Positions 32,323 through 40,288 of a stretch of DNA of 41,671 nucleotides are shown here, one piece after another. The translations under genes were made by a program, and so were the position numbers. The first letter of the stretch is position 1, and each line of letters opens with the position of its first letter. Origin of the DNA: Nocardiopsis suaedae (GTDB lineage: Bacteria; Actinomycetota; Actinomycetes; Streptosporangiales; Streptosporangiaceae). The notes below the pieces were generated by a model. The model saw only the letters and a program-made list of their open reading frames with translations. It was not told the origin of the DNA and ran no database searches. The stretch spans positions 1 to 41,671 of the forward strand of contig NZ_JAQFWP010000066.1 of the NCBI RefSeq assembly GCF_027706745.1. The letters run 5' to 3'.

Positions 32323-34356
32323 TCAGCCCCCGTTCCGGGAGCGCCGCTCCAGCTCCTGCAGGTAGGCGTTGTAGGCGTCCAGGTCGGCGTCGTCGGAGCC
32401 GTCGCGCCTGCTGTGCCGCTCGCGCCGCCGCTCGGTGCGCTCCTCGTCCTGGGACCACTGGCGCATCATCATCACCGTCACCAGCAGGGTGGGGATCTCC
32501 CCCACCGCCCAGGCGAACCCGCCGCCCTGGTACTGGTCCCCGGCCACGTCCTCGCTCCAGGGGATGTCGAACTGGCCGTAGTACTCCATGGCCAGCGGCT
32601 CCGACTGCATCATGATCGTGATGCCGAAGAAGGCGTGCATGCCCATGGTGACCAGCAACAGCACGAACCGCAGCAGGTAGGGCAGCTTCCGCGGGCCGGG
32701 GTCGATGCCGATGATCGTCCAGTAGAACAGGAACCCGGTCAGCAGGAAGTGGACGTTCATGAGCAGGTGGCCCATGTGGTCGCTCATGAGCGCCGGGAAG
32801 ATCGGGGTGAAGTACACCGCGTACGGCCCGAGCACGAACAGCGCCGTCGCCACCGCCGGGTGGGTGACCACCTTGGAGAAGCGGCTCTGCAGGAACGCGT
32901 TGAGCCACTCGCGCGGCCCCCGGTCGCCGCGCCGCCGCGCGGGCTTGAGCGCGCGCAGCGCCAGCGTCACCGGCGCGCCCAGGACGAGCAGGATCGGGAT
33001 GAGCATCGACGTGATCATGTGCTGCAGCATGTGCGTGCTGAACAGCACCATCGCGTAGGTCGCGAACCCGCTGAGCATCACCGCGACCATGGTCAGCAGC
33101 CCGGCGAACCAGAAGACGGTGCGCACGACCGGCCAGCCGTCGCCGCGGCGGCGCAGCCGCACCACGCCGGCCGCGTACAGCCCGCCCAGTGCGGCGATGA
33201 CGAGGATGAAGAACAGGTCCGGCCGCCACAGGGTGAGCAGGCTCTGCAGGCTCATCGGCGGCGGGATCGGGAAGCCCAGGATGGCGGTGGCCGCGTCGAC
33301 CTCGCTCACGTCCGGCGCGGGCGGCGCGGTGCGGCTGAGCGTGGTGGCCAGCCCCATGACCGCGCCCATGATGACCAGCTCCACCCCGGCCAGGCGGGCG
33401 AAGAGCGCGCGCCCGCCCTCCTCGGCGATGCGCGGCACGGTGGAGCGCCGGTGCCGCCACCCCAGCACGCCCAGCACCGCGAACAGCACGACCTTGAGCA
33501 TGAGGATCAGGCCGTAGGGGGTGCTGACGAGCTGGTCGAGGCTGTAGAGGCGGCTCAGCGCGCTCGCCACCCCGCTGACCGCGACCCCGGTGTAGGCCCA
33601 CAGCGCGACGGCGCTGAACCGGCGCACCGCCTCGGCCGCGTCGCCGCCGGAGCGGACCAGCCCGTGGTAGGTGACGGCGGCCAGGCCGCCGACCCACACC
33701 GAGATCGCCACCAGGTGCAGCGCCAGCCCGGTGACGGCCAGCTCGTGGTTGCCCGAGGCGGCGGCGTGGCCGGTGAGCGCCGGGGGCACGAGGGCGGCGA
33801 CGGCGGCGGCCAGCAGCCCCATCGTCCCGGCGGCCGAGGTGACGGTGCGCGCGAACAGGGCGATCGCGGTGGCGATCAGCACCACCGCCATCAGGGCGCG
33901 CCCCTCGGCGATCTGCCCGGCGTAGCTGGTGAGCTCGTTGCCGACCACGTCGGAGGGCACCCGGCCCAGGATGTTGGACAGCTCGAAGACCAGCCGCGCC
34001 GCCGCGGCCGCCGCCCAGGCCAGAGCGGTCCAGGAGGCGGCGCGCACGTACCCGGTGGCGCTCGCGCCCAGCCGCCCGCGCTCGGAGGGCAGCAGCACGG
34101 CGGCGAGCAGCAGCAGGCCCACGGTCAGCGCCCCGGTCAGGGCGGTGAGGTTGCGGGCCAGCGGCAGCCCCCAGCGGGTGAGCGAGCCGGGGTCGGGCAG
34201 GCCGGGGATGACCTGCGCGGTGACCGCTCCCCCGGCGACCAGGGAGGCGATCAGCGCGATCGCGCACACCGCGACCGCGGCCACGCCGATGATGGCGGCG
34301 GTGTCGCCGCCGCGCCGCGCCGCGTCCGTCGTCTTCGGTTTCTGTGGGGGAGCCAC
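32323..34356 (-). CDS. CopD-CtaG fusion membrane protein (copper handling, cytochrome oxidase assembly)
   Basis: The 677-residue polytopic protein joins two domains. Residues about 20-345 are CopD-like, with about nine helices and ALTGHAAASGNHELAVTGLALHLVAISVWVGGLAAV, which contains the conserved His residues. Residues about 375-620 form a CtaG (caa3 assembly) domain with about seven helices and the motifs FSTHMLQHMITSMLIP and HPAVATALFVLGPYAVYF, plus HMGHLLMNVHFLLTGFLFYW. Both halves are known to handle copper for the respiratory oxidase. The C-terminus is a charged cytoplasmic tail. The GTG at 34354-34356 has GGAG upstream. A 30-residue membrane peptide gene lies 34 bases upstream on the same strand. 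Confidence 0.92.
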   Translation of the reverse strand: MAPPQKPKTTDAARRGGDTAAIIGVAAVAVCAIALIASLVAGGAVTAQVIPGLPDPGSLTRWGLPLARNLTALTGALTVGLLLLAAVLLPSERGRLGASATGYVRAASWTALAWAAAAAARLVFELSNILGRVPSDVVGNELTSYAGQIAEGRALMAVVLIATAIALFARTVTSAAGTMGLLAAAVAALVPPALTGHAAASGNHELAVTGLALHLVAISVWVGGLAAVTYHGLVRSGGDAAEAVRRFSAVALWAYTGVAVSGVASALSRLYSLDQLVSTPYGLILMLKVVLFAVLGVLGWRHRRSTVPRIAEEGGRALFARLAGVELVIMGAVMGLATTLSRTAPPAPDVSEVDAATAILGFPIPPPMSLQSLLTLWRPDLFFILVIAALGGLYAAGVVRLRRRGDGWPVVRTVFWFAGLLTMVAVMLSGFATYAMVLFSTHMLQHMITSMLIPILLVLGAPVTLALRALKPARRRGDRGPREWLNAFLQSRFSKVVTHPAVATALFVLGPYAVYFTPIFPALMSDHMGHLLMNVHFLLTGFLFYWTIIGIDPGPRKLPYLLRFVLLLVTMGMHAFFGITIMMQSEPLAMEYYGQFDIPWSEDVAGDQYQGGGFAWAVGEIPTLLVTVMMMRQWSQDEERTERRRERHSRRDGSDDADLDAYNAYLQELERRSRNGG

Positions 34357-34390
34357 AGGGCCACTCCGTCGTGGTTCGGTGCCGGTGTCG

Positions 34391-34483
34391 CTAGCGGAGG
34401 ACGCGGGCGATGACCACGACGGCGACGGCCGCCCCGACCAGAAGGCCGAGGCCGCTCCACAGCCAGGGGGCGAGGTCGGTCAT
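34391..34483 (-). CDS. candidate 30-residue single-helix membrane protein
   Basis: The frame begins MTDLAPWLWSGLGLLV and ends VVVIARVLR: one membrane helix with a short acidic start and a basic end, predicting N-out/C-in orientation. It ends 34 bases before the CopD-CtaG gene on the same strand, so the two are probably cotranscribed. Small single-helix subunits are frequent in respiratory and copper complexes. There is only a weak ribosome site (GGCGGA); a TACCCT -10-like hexamer lies about 25 bases upstream. Confidence 0.55.
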   Translation of the reverse strand: MTDLAPWLWSGLGLLVGAAVAVVVIARVLR

Positions 34484-34857
34484 CCGCGTCCGCCACCGGC
34501 CACCAGGGTACGGCCACTACTACGCCGTGTCGGACATGCCCCTGCCGTCCGTTCCGGCCCCGTTCGCACCACGGTCTCCTCCTCGTCCGCCGTTCCGCAC
34601 CGCGCCCGCCCGGCGGCGGCCCGGCGAAAGAATCGTCCCACGGCCCGCCTCCGTGTATCCCTTTCCCTTTTCCCGCTCCGGAGAACGACAATTCCCGTTT
34701 GTCCCCCCATCTCCCTACGGAATGCGGGAAATCCCTGGTGGCGAAGGTGGGGCGCCCGGAATCGCGGTACCGTCGTGCAATCGTCGCGCACGCGCGCCGG
34801 GAACGGCGGACCGCGCACCGAGCATGAAACGCGAAACCGACCACGAAGGGGGTTTCC
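34484..34857. promoter_or_regulatory. 374-bp divergent promoter region
   Basis: No gene is visible in this interval between the copper-handling operon and the allantoinase-like gene. It contains an AT-richer part at 34660-34740 with TTCCCG at 34692-34697 and CGGGAA at 34725-34730 as a short dyad, and TACCGT at about 34769 as a possible -10 for the rightward gene. Confidence 0.35.
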
Positions 34858-36150
34858 GTGCCCCAGTTGGACACCGTCATCCGCTCCCGCCGCGTCGTCA
34901 CCCCCGACGGCACCGCCCCCGCGGCGGTCGGCCTGCGCGGCGGCCGCATCGCCGCGGTCGCGCCCCCCGGCGCCCGCCTGCCCGCCCGCGAGGAGGTCGA
35001 CCTGGGGGAGGCCGCGCTGCTGCCGGGCCTGGTCGACCCGGACGTGGTGGTGCAGGCCCCGGGCCGTCCGCTGCGCGAGTGCTACCTGCGCACCGCCGCC
35101 GACGCGGTGCGCGGCGGGGTCACCGCCGTGGCGGTGGCGCCCTCGCCGGTGGGGCCGCCGCTGACCGGGGAGGCCGGGCTGCAGGAGCACCAGAGCGCCG
35201 CGGCCGGGGTCCTGCTGCACGTGGCCCTGCTGGGCGCGGTCACCGACCGCAGCACCCCGGCCGACCTGGCCGAGCTGCGGTCGGCGGGCGCGGCGGGGTT
35301 CCACTGCTCGCTGTCGGACGGCGGCGCCCCCGGGGGCGGACCGATCGGCGACGCCCCGCTGCGCAAGGCGATGATGGAGGTCGCCGCGATGGAGGCGCCG
35401 CTGCTGGTGCACGCCGAGGACGCCGGGGAGCTGGACCCGGCGCCTCCCGGCGGGCCCGCCCCGGCGCCCGCCGCACGCCCGGCGCGGGCCGAGCGGCGCG
35501 GGCTGGAGCGGGTGATCGCGGCCGCGCGGGTGGCGGGCACCCGCACCCACGTGTCCCCGTTCACCGCGGCCGAGTGCGCGGCGGTCCTGGGCGCGGCCCG
35601 CGCGATCGGGGTGGCGCTCAGCGCGCACACGTGCCCGCACTACCTGTGCCTCCCGGTCGAGGCGGTCCCCGAGGGCTCGCCCGCGTTCCGGTGCCGCCCG
35701 CCGCTGCGCTCGGGCGCCAACCGGGACGCGCTGTGGTCCGCGCTGCTGTCCGACGCCGACTGCCCGATCCGCACGATCGGGTCGGGCCACCGGCCGGGCA
35801 CCGGGGTGGCGGCGATCGGGTGGACGCTGCCGGCGCTGTGGACGGCGGCGCGGCGGCGCGGGCTCGACCTCGCCGCGGTGGCCCGGTGGACGTCGGCGAA
35901 CCCGGCGGAGCTGCTGGGGCTGGCGGACAAGGGCCGCATCGCCCCGGGGGCCGAGGCCGACCTGGTGGCGTTCGCCCCGGAGGCCGCCCAGACCGTGCCC
36001 GGCGACGACCCGGGGCCCTACGCCGGCCACACGCTGACCGGGCGGGTGGAGCGGACGTGGGTCGGCGGGCGGTCGGTGTTCCCGGCCCCGGCGGCCGCCC
36101 CGCGGGCGCGCGCGGCCGAGCACGGCGGCCCGCTCCCGGCCAGTCCGTGA
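34858..36150 (+). CDS. allantoinase/dihydroorotase-like protein lacking most catalytic residues
   Basis: The 430-residue protein has the complete fold of cyclic amidohydrolases, including the beta-sandwich ends (start RSRRVVTPDGTAPAAV; end RIAPGAEADLVAF). Yet its active site is gone: the metal motif after GLVD, normally THVH, is PDVV (residues 61-64), so both His are missing; the bridging Lys, normally in GFKC, is H149 in GFHCSL; and the Asp of SDH is G310 in GSGHRP. Only H185 (VHAE) and H231 (RTHVSP), plus the TCPHYL segment, remain. It therefore should not work as a hydrolase and may be a structural or regulatory paralogue, like the pseudo-dihydroorotases. The GTG has AAGGGGG upstream. It precedes ald by 128 bases. 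Confidence 0.85.
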   Translation: MPQLDTVIRSRRVVTPDGTAPAAVGLRGGRIAAVAPPGARLPAREEVDLGEAALLPGLVDPDVVVQAPGRPLRECYLRTAADAVRGGVTAVAVAPSPVGPPLTGEAGLQEHQSAAAGVLLHVALLGAVTDRSTPADLAELRSAGAAGFHCSLSDGGAPGGGPIGDAPLRKAMMEVAAMEAPLLVHAEDAGELDPAPPGGPAPAPAARPARAERRGLERVIAAARVAGTRTHVSPFTAAECAAVLGAARAIGVALSAHTCPHYLCLPVEAVPEGSPAFRCRPPLRSGANRDALWSALLSDADCPIRTIGSGHRPGTGVAAIGWTLPALWTAARRRGLDLAAVARWTSANPAELLGLADKGRIAPGAEADLVAFAPEAAQTVPGDDPGPYAGHTLTGRVERTWVGGRSVFPAPAAAPRARAAEHGGPLPASP

Positions 36151-36278
36151 CGCACGCAACACCCCGACTTTACAAGGTGTCAAGATGACCTGGGATGAGT
36201 AGCCATGTTGGAGATATCGCCCCGTCACCGGGCGCGCCACAGTTGAGGGGTATCAACGACGATGCAAGGAGGAGTCAC

Positions 36279-37394
36279 GTGCGCGTCGGCGTGCCCCGCG
36301 AAGTAAAGAACCACGAGTACCGGGTGGCGATCACCCCCGCAGGCGTCCACGAGCTGGTGGCCCGCGGCCACTCGGTCGCCGTCGAGCGCGGCGCCGGCCT
36401 GGGGTCGTCGATCACCGACCAGGAGTACGAGGATGCGGGCGCCCGCATCCTCGACACGGCGGACGACGTCTGGGCCGAGGGCGACCTGGTGCTGAAGGTC
36501 AAGGAGCCCGTCGCCGAGGAGTACCACCGGATGCGGGAGGGCCAGACCCTCTTCACCTACCTGCACCTGGCGGCCTCCCGCCCCTGCACCGACGCCCTGC
36601 TGGAGCAGGGGGTCACCTCGATCGCCTACGAGACGGTGCAGCTCCCCGACGGCTCGCTGCCGCTGCTGGCCCCCATGTCGGAGGTGGCCGGACGGCTGGC
36701 CCCGCAGGTGGGCGCCGCCACCCTGCAGCGCCCCAACGGCGGGCGCGGCGTGCTCATGGGCGGCGTGCCCGGCGTGCGCCCGGCCAAGGTCACGGTCATC
36801 GGCGCCGGGGTGTCCGGGATGAACGCCACGCAGATCGCCGTGGGCATGGGTGCCGACGTCACCCTGCTCGACCTGAACGTCAACAAGCTGCGCAGCGCCG
36901 ACGACCTCTACCGGGGCCGGGTGCGCACCCTGTCCAGCAACAAGCTGGAGCTCGAGCGCGCGGTGCTGGAGGCCGACATGGTGGTCGGCGCGGTGCTGAT
37001 CCCCGGGGCCAAGGCGCCCAAGCTGGTGACCAACGAGATGGTGTCGCGCATGAAGCCGGGCGCCGTGCTCGTGGACATCGCCATCGACCAGGGCGGCTGC
37101 TTCGAGGACTCGCGCCCGACCACGCACGCCGACCCGACGTTCCCGGTGCACGACGCGGTGTTCTACTGCGTGGCCAACATGCCCGGCGCCGTTCCCAACA
37201 CCTCCACCCACGCCCTGACCAAGGACACGCTGCGGTACGCGGTGGCGCTGGCCGACAAGGGCTGGAAGGACGCGCTGCGCGACGACCCGGCCCTGGCCAA
37301 GGGGCTGAGCACGGTCGGCGGCGACCTGACCAACGAGGCGGTCGGCGAGGCCCACGGGCTGAAGTTCCGCACCGTCGAGGAGGTCCTGGCCTAG
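36279..37394 (+). CDS. ald: alanine dehydrogenase
   Basis: The 371-residue enzyme converts L-alanine and NAD to pyruvate, ammonia and NADH, or the reverse. It shows the AlaDH/PNT N-terminal domain (MRVGVPREVKNHEYRVAITPAGV; LKVKEPVAEEY; FTYLHLAASRP with the catalytic His) and the Rossmann domain with VTVIGAGVSGMNA near 175, followed by DIAIDQGGCFEDSRPTTH, highly conserved in the family. The length is exactly typical. The GTG at 36279 has AAGGAGG upstream (36266-36272), the strongest ribosome site in this part of the window. A 22-bp tandem duplication covers its stop codon, and a strong hairpin follows. Activity with the pseudo-allantoinase upstream is unlikely to be coupled. Confidence 0.96.
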   Translation: MRVGVPREVKNHEYRVAITPAGVHELVARGHSVAVERGAGLGSSITDQEYEDAGARILDTADDVWAEGDLVLKVKEPVAEEYHRMREGQTLFTYLHLAASRPCTDALLEQGVTSIAYETVQLPDGSLPLLAPMSEVAGRLAPQVGAATLQRPNGGRGVLMGGVPGVRPAKVTVIGAGVSGMNATQIAVGMGADVTLLDLNVNKLRSADDLYRGRVRTLSSNKLELERAVLEADMVVGAVLIPGAKAPKLVTNEMVSRMKPGAVLVDIAIDQGGCFEDSRPTTHADPTFPVHDAVFYCVANMPGAVPNTSTHALTKDTLRYAVALADKGWKDALRDDPALAKGLSTVGGDLTNEAVGEAHGLKFRTVEEVLA

Positions 37395-37419
37395 AAGCGA
37401 GGAGGTCCTGGCCTAGAAG
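37376..37419 (+). repeat. 22-bp tandem duplication across the ald stop codon
   Basis: The 22-base unit at 37376-37397 (starts CGAGGAGGTCC, ends CCTAGAAG) is repeated without change at 37398-37419. The first copy encodes the last residues and TAG stop of ald; the second is non-coding. A partial third copy (AGGTCTTGG) follows. The identity implies a recent slippage event. Confidence 0.85.
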
Positions 37420-37453
37420 AGGTCTTGGGCGAGCGGCGCCGAGGGGCCGCACG

Positions 37454-37494
37454 GGGCCGTGCGCCCGGGGTCCACCGCCCCGGACGCACGGCCC
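37454..37494 (+). terminator. terminator hairpin of ald
   Basis: GGGCCGTGCG at 37454-37463 pairs with CGCACGGCCC at 37485-37494 and an inner CCGGGG pairs with CCCCGG, giving about 16 bp with one mismatch and a 7-base loop, followed by TTCTCC. Confidence 0.75.
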
Positions 37495-37516
37495 TTCTCC
37501 GTCCCGCGCCCTCCCC

Positions 37517-37578
37517 GTTGATCTCGGGAGAAACGACGCTACCGGCGCGGTTTTAGGGTCGTTTCTCCCGAGATCAAC
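37517..37578. repeat. 62-bp palindromic element with perfect 21-bp arms
   Basis: The arms at 37517-37537 (starts GTTGATCTCGGG) and 37558-37578 are perfect complements around a 20-base centre. A solo near-identical arm lies at 705-723, 37 kb away, indicating a dispersed palindromic repeat rather than a local regulator site. The position, after ald and before a gene on the same strand, would also let it end transcription. Confidence 0.65.
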
Positions 37579-37690
37579 AAGGAGCGGCCTGTCGGGTGCG
37601 GCGCGCCCCGTGCGCGGGTATGGGCGAGAGCACGGATTCTCCGCGTGGACACGGCGGGCATGGCGGACACGAGGGAGGGGCGGCACCATC

Positions 37691-38293
37691 GTGGGGTCGG
37701 AGCGCAGGCGGCTTTGGACCGGAGAGGCCCCGAGCGGCAACCCGTTCGCCCTGCCGCGCGGGCCGCTCGGCCCGCTCGCCGGGCTGCTCATGGCCCGCGG
37801 CAACCGGAGGCAGAACGCCGAGGTCCTGGCCTACTGCGGCGTCACGCCCGAGGACGAGGTGCTGGAGGTCGGCCACGGGCCCGGCGTGCTCCTGGGGATG
37901 CTGGCCGAGCGCGCGCGGACGGTGACCGGTGTCGACCCGTCCCCGCAGATGGTGCGGATGGCCCTGCGCCGCAACTTCGCGGCCGTGCGGGCAGGGCGGG
38001 TGCGCGTGCGGGTCGGGTCCGCCGACCGCACCGGCGCCCCGGACGCGTCCATGGACCTCGTCGTGAGCGTCAACACCGTCGCCATGTGGCCGCGCCTCGA
38101 CGCGGCCGTCGACGAACTGCACCGGGTGCTGCGCCCCGGCGGGCGCCTGGTGCTCTCCTGGCACCTGTCCCCCGCGCGCTTCGCCCTGGCGCCGCACGAG
38201 CGCACCGAGGTGCGGGAGGCCCTGGCACACCGGTTCGGCACGGCCGACACCCGCGATCTGCGCCACGGTGCGGTGTTCTTCGCACAGCGATGA
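37691..38293 (+). CDS. class I SAM-dependent methyltransferase
   Basis: The 200-residue protein has the SAM loop VLEVGHGPGVLLGML near residues 57-70, the acidic ribose-binding Asp in TVTGVDPSPQMV, motif IV SMDLVVSVNTVAMWPRLDAAV and motif V LRPGGRLVLSWHLSP. It belongs to the Methyltransf_11/25 group, often acting on quinones, lipids or small molecules; the acceptor is unknown. The GTG at 37691 is chosen because it begins the family-like sequence (GSERRRLWTGEAPSGNPFALP) and has GAGGGG upstream. It is followed after 95 bases by the enolase-superfamily gene. Confidence 0.85.
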   Translation: MGSERRRLWTGEAPSGNPFALPRGPLGPLAGLLMARGNRRQNAEVLAYCGVTPEDEVLEVGHGPGVLLGMLAERARTVTGVDPSPQMVRMALRRNFAAVRAGRVRVRVGSADRTGAPDASMDLVVSVNTVAMWPRLDAAVDELHRVLRPGGRLVLSWHLSPARFALAPHERTEVREALAHRFGTADTRDLRHGAVFFAQR

Positions 38294-38388
38294 CGGTCTG
38301 CGCGGTGGTTCCGCCGGTGCTGAGCGGATACCTTCGTTATGGGGGATTCCCCTCGCACCACCAGAGCCACCTTGGAGGCGGAGCGCGC

Positions 38389-39546
38389 GTGTCACCCACC
38401 GGATCTGCGATCGGAGCGGGCCTGACCGGGATCGAGGCGACCCTGGTCCGGCTCCCGCGGCCCCAGTCGCGCTCGGGCGGCGGCACCGGCGGCGGGCGCC
38501 CCCCGCGCGCCAGACACGCGCTGGTGCGGGTGACCGACGACGAGGGGGTCAGCGGCTGGGGCGAGATGCCCGACGCCGACGCCGACTCCTGGCGGCGCCT
38601 GGTCGAGGACTTCGCCCCCGCGCTGCTGCGCCACCCCTGGCACCGGCCGACCGAGGCGCCGGACGCCTGGGCGGGGCTCGCCCCCTGCCCGGCGGCGGCC
38701 GCCGCGCTCGACACCGCCTGCTGGGACCTGTGGAGCCGGCGCCGCTCCACCCCGCTGGCGCACGCCCTGGGCGGGGTGCGCACGGCGGTGACCGCGGGGG
38801 TGACCGTCGGCCGCCAGCCCTCCCTGGAGTCGCTGGTGATGGAGGTCAACCGGCAGGTCGGGGCCGGGTTCCGGGCGGTGCGGCTGCGCATCGGCCCCGG
38901 CTGGGACCTGGAGCCCGTGCGCGCGGTGCACGAGAGCTACCCGTTCCTGGCGCTCCAGGCCGACGCCGGGGGCAGGTACACCGAGTCCGACGAGGACCTG
39001 GAGGCGCTGCGCGCGCTGGACGAGTACGGGATGCTCTGCCTGGAGCAGCCGTTCGCCGCCGACGACCTGGCCGCGCACGCCCGGCTCCACCGTGAGATGG
39101 GGACCCCGGTCGCGCTGGCCGCCTCGGTGGACTCCTCCGAGTCCCTGGAGGCGGCGGTGCAGGCCGAGGCGGGCGGCGCCCTCAACCTGTCGCCGTCGCG
39201 GCTGGGCGGGCTGACCCCGGCGCGGCGGGCCGCCGACCGGGCGGCCGATGCCGGGTGGGACGTGTGGTGCGGCGAGGAGCAGGCCTCCGGGGTGGGCCGC
39301 GCGGCCACGGTGGCCCTGGCCTCGCTCTCCTCGGTGACCTTCCCCAGCCAGATGCCCGGGGCGGGCGTGCGCGCGCCCCGCGAGCTGGTCGACCCGCCGG
39401 TGCGGGCGCACGACGGCATCGCGCCGGTGCCGCTGGCCGCGCCGGGGCTGGGGCACGAGGTCGACACGCGGGTGCTGCGGTCGGTGGCGCTGGACTCGGC
39501 GACCCTCGTGCGGGCGCGCCCGGCGGCACCCGAGCGCTCGGGCTGA
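38389..39546 (+). CDS. MenC / N-acylamino-acid racemase-like protein lacking catalytic residues
   Basis: The 385-residue enolase-superfamily protein is clearly homologous to o-succinylbenzoate synthase and N-acylamino-acid racemase (for example the DVWCGEEQASGVGRAATVALASL region). However, the KxK pair carrying the catalytic base is R165-L-R167; the third metal-ligand motif, normally LDES, reads LAAS (A244, A245); and the second catalytic Lys, normally in NIKPGR, is S268 in NLSPSR. Only D192 and E219 of the metal site remain. It should therefore be inactive in the standard reaction. A 10-residue stretch SRSGGGTGGG near residue 30 is an added Gly loop. The GTG has GGAGGCGGAG upstream. Possible roles are regulatory or a new chemistry using a different site. 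Confidence 0.85.
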   Translation: MSPTGSAIGAGLTGIEATLVRLPRPQSRSGGGTGGGRPPRARHALVRVTDDEGVSGWGEMPDADADSWRRLVEDFAPALLRHPWHRPTEAPDAWAGLAPCPAAAAALDTACWDLWSRRRSTPLAHALGGVRTAVTAGVTVGRQPSLESLVMEVNRQVGAGFRAVRLRIGPGWDLEPVRAVHESYPFLALQADAGGRYTESDEDLEALRALDEYGMLCLEQPFAADDLAAHARLHREMGTPVALAASVDSSESLEAAVQAEAGGALNLSPSRLGGLTPARRAADRAADAGWDVWCGEEQASGVGRAATVALASLSSVTFPSQMPGAGVRAPRELVDPPVRAHDGIAPVPLAAPGLGHEVDTRVLRSVALDSATLVRARPAAPERSG

Positions 39547-39581
39547 GCGCGCACGCGGGGCTACGCTCCGCGACCACGGCG

Positions 39582-39587
39582 TAGCCT
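39582..39587 (+). promoter_or_regulatory. -10 element for leaderless transcription of the HicB-like gene
   Basis: TAGCCT is followed by six bases and then the ATG at 39594. Confidence 0.5.
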
Positions 39588-39593
39588 GGACGC

Positions 39594-40079
39594 ATGGGGA
39601 CGTACACCGTTCACGCCCGCAAATGGGACGGCGGCTGGGAGCTGCGGATCGTCGGCGCGGGGGTGACCTGGGCGCCGGATCTGGCGCACGCCGTTCCGGT
39701 CGCGCGGGCGTTCGTGGGCGACCCGGCGGCCCGGGTGGAGGTGGTCCCCACGGTCGGCGGGGAGGCCGACCGGCTGATCCTTCGCGCGAGGCGCCGGGTG
39801 GACACGGCCGACGAGGCGCGCCGAGGGGCCGCGGACGCGGTGGCCGAGGCCGTGCGGTCGCTGCGCGGGGCGGCGGTGGACGAGAACGACACCGCCCGCC
39901 TGCTGGGCCTCACCCTGGCCCGGGTGCGGGAACTGGCGGCCGAGGCCGCCCCGGAGGAGCGTCCGCCGCTGCGCCGGGTCCCGCCGCCACGCGGCCGCCC
40001 GACACCCGCCGAGGAGGACCGCACCGCGTCCGCGGAGGCCGGGACCGACCGGCCGCCGGACCCACGGACCCCCCGATGA
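39594..40079 (+). CDS. HicB-like protein without a visible HicA partner
   Basis: The 161-residue protein opens with the HicB-type ferredoxin-like fold: MGTYTVHARKWDGGWELRIVGAGVTWAPDLAHAVPVARAFVG, then a strand ARVEVVPTV. The middle is helical (residues 68-95), and residues 98-115 (ENDTARLLGLTLARVRELAAEA) could form a DNA-binding helix-turn-helix as in some antitoxins. The C-terminal 40 residues are Pro/Arg/Asp-rich and likely disordered. HicB proteins normally neutralise HicA RNases, but no HicA frame is near; related single genes are common in actinomycetes. Transcription appears leaderless. Confidence 0.75.
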   Translation: MGTYTVHARKWDGGWELRIVGAGVTWAPDLAHAVPVARAFVGDPAARVEVVPTVGGEADRLILRARRRVDTADEARRGAADAVAEAVRSLRGAAVDENDTARLLGLTLARVRELAAEAAPEERPPLRRVPPPRGRPTPAEEDRTASAEAGTDRPPDPRTPR

Positions 40080-40288
40080 CCCGATGTGAGCGCCGCCCTT
40101 CCGGCGGCCGGGGGAGGTGGCGAGCGCGGCTAGGGGCCCACGCGGCGAGTCCGACCGCACACCCCTCTCAGCGGTAGGCACGCCTGAAGAAGGTGCGCTG
40201 AACACTCGAACTCACCAGCGGATTCGGTGGCACAGCCGTCGAGGTCGTCGCCCTGGGGAACCCGTGGGTCCGACGTCGGCGCGCCGCG

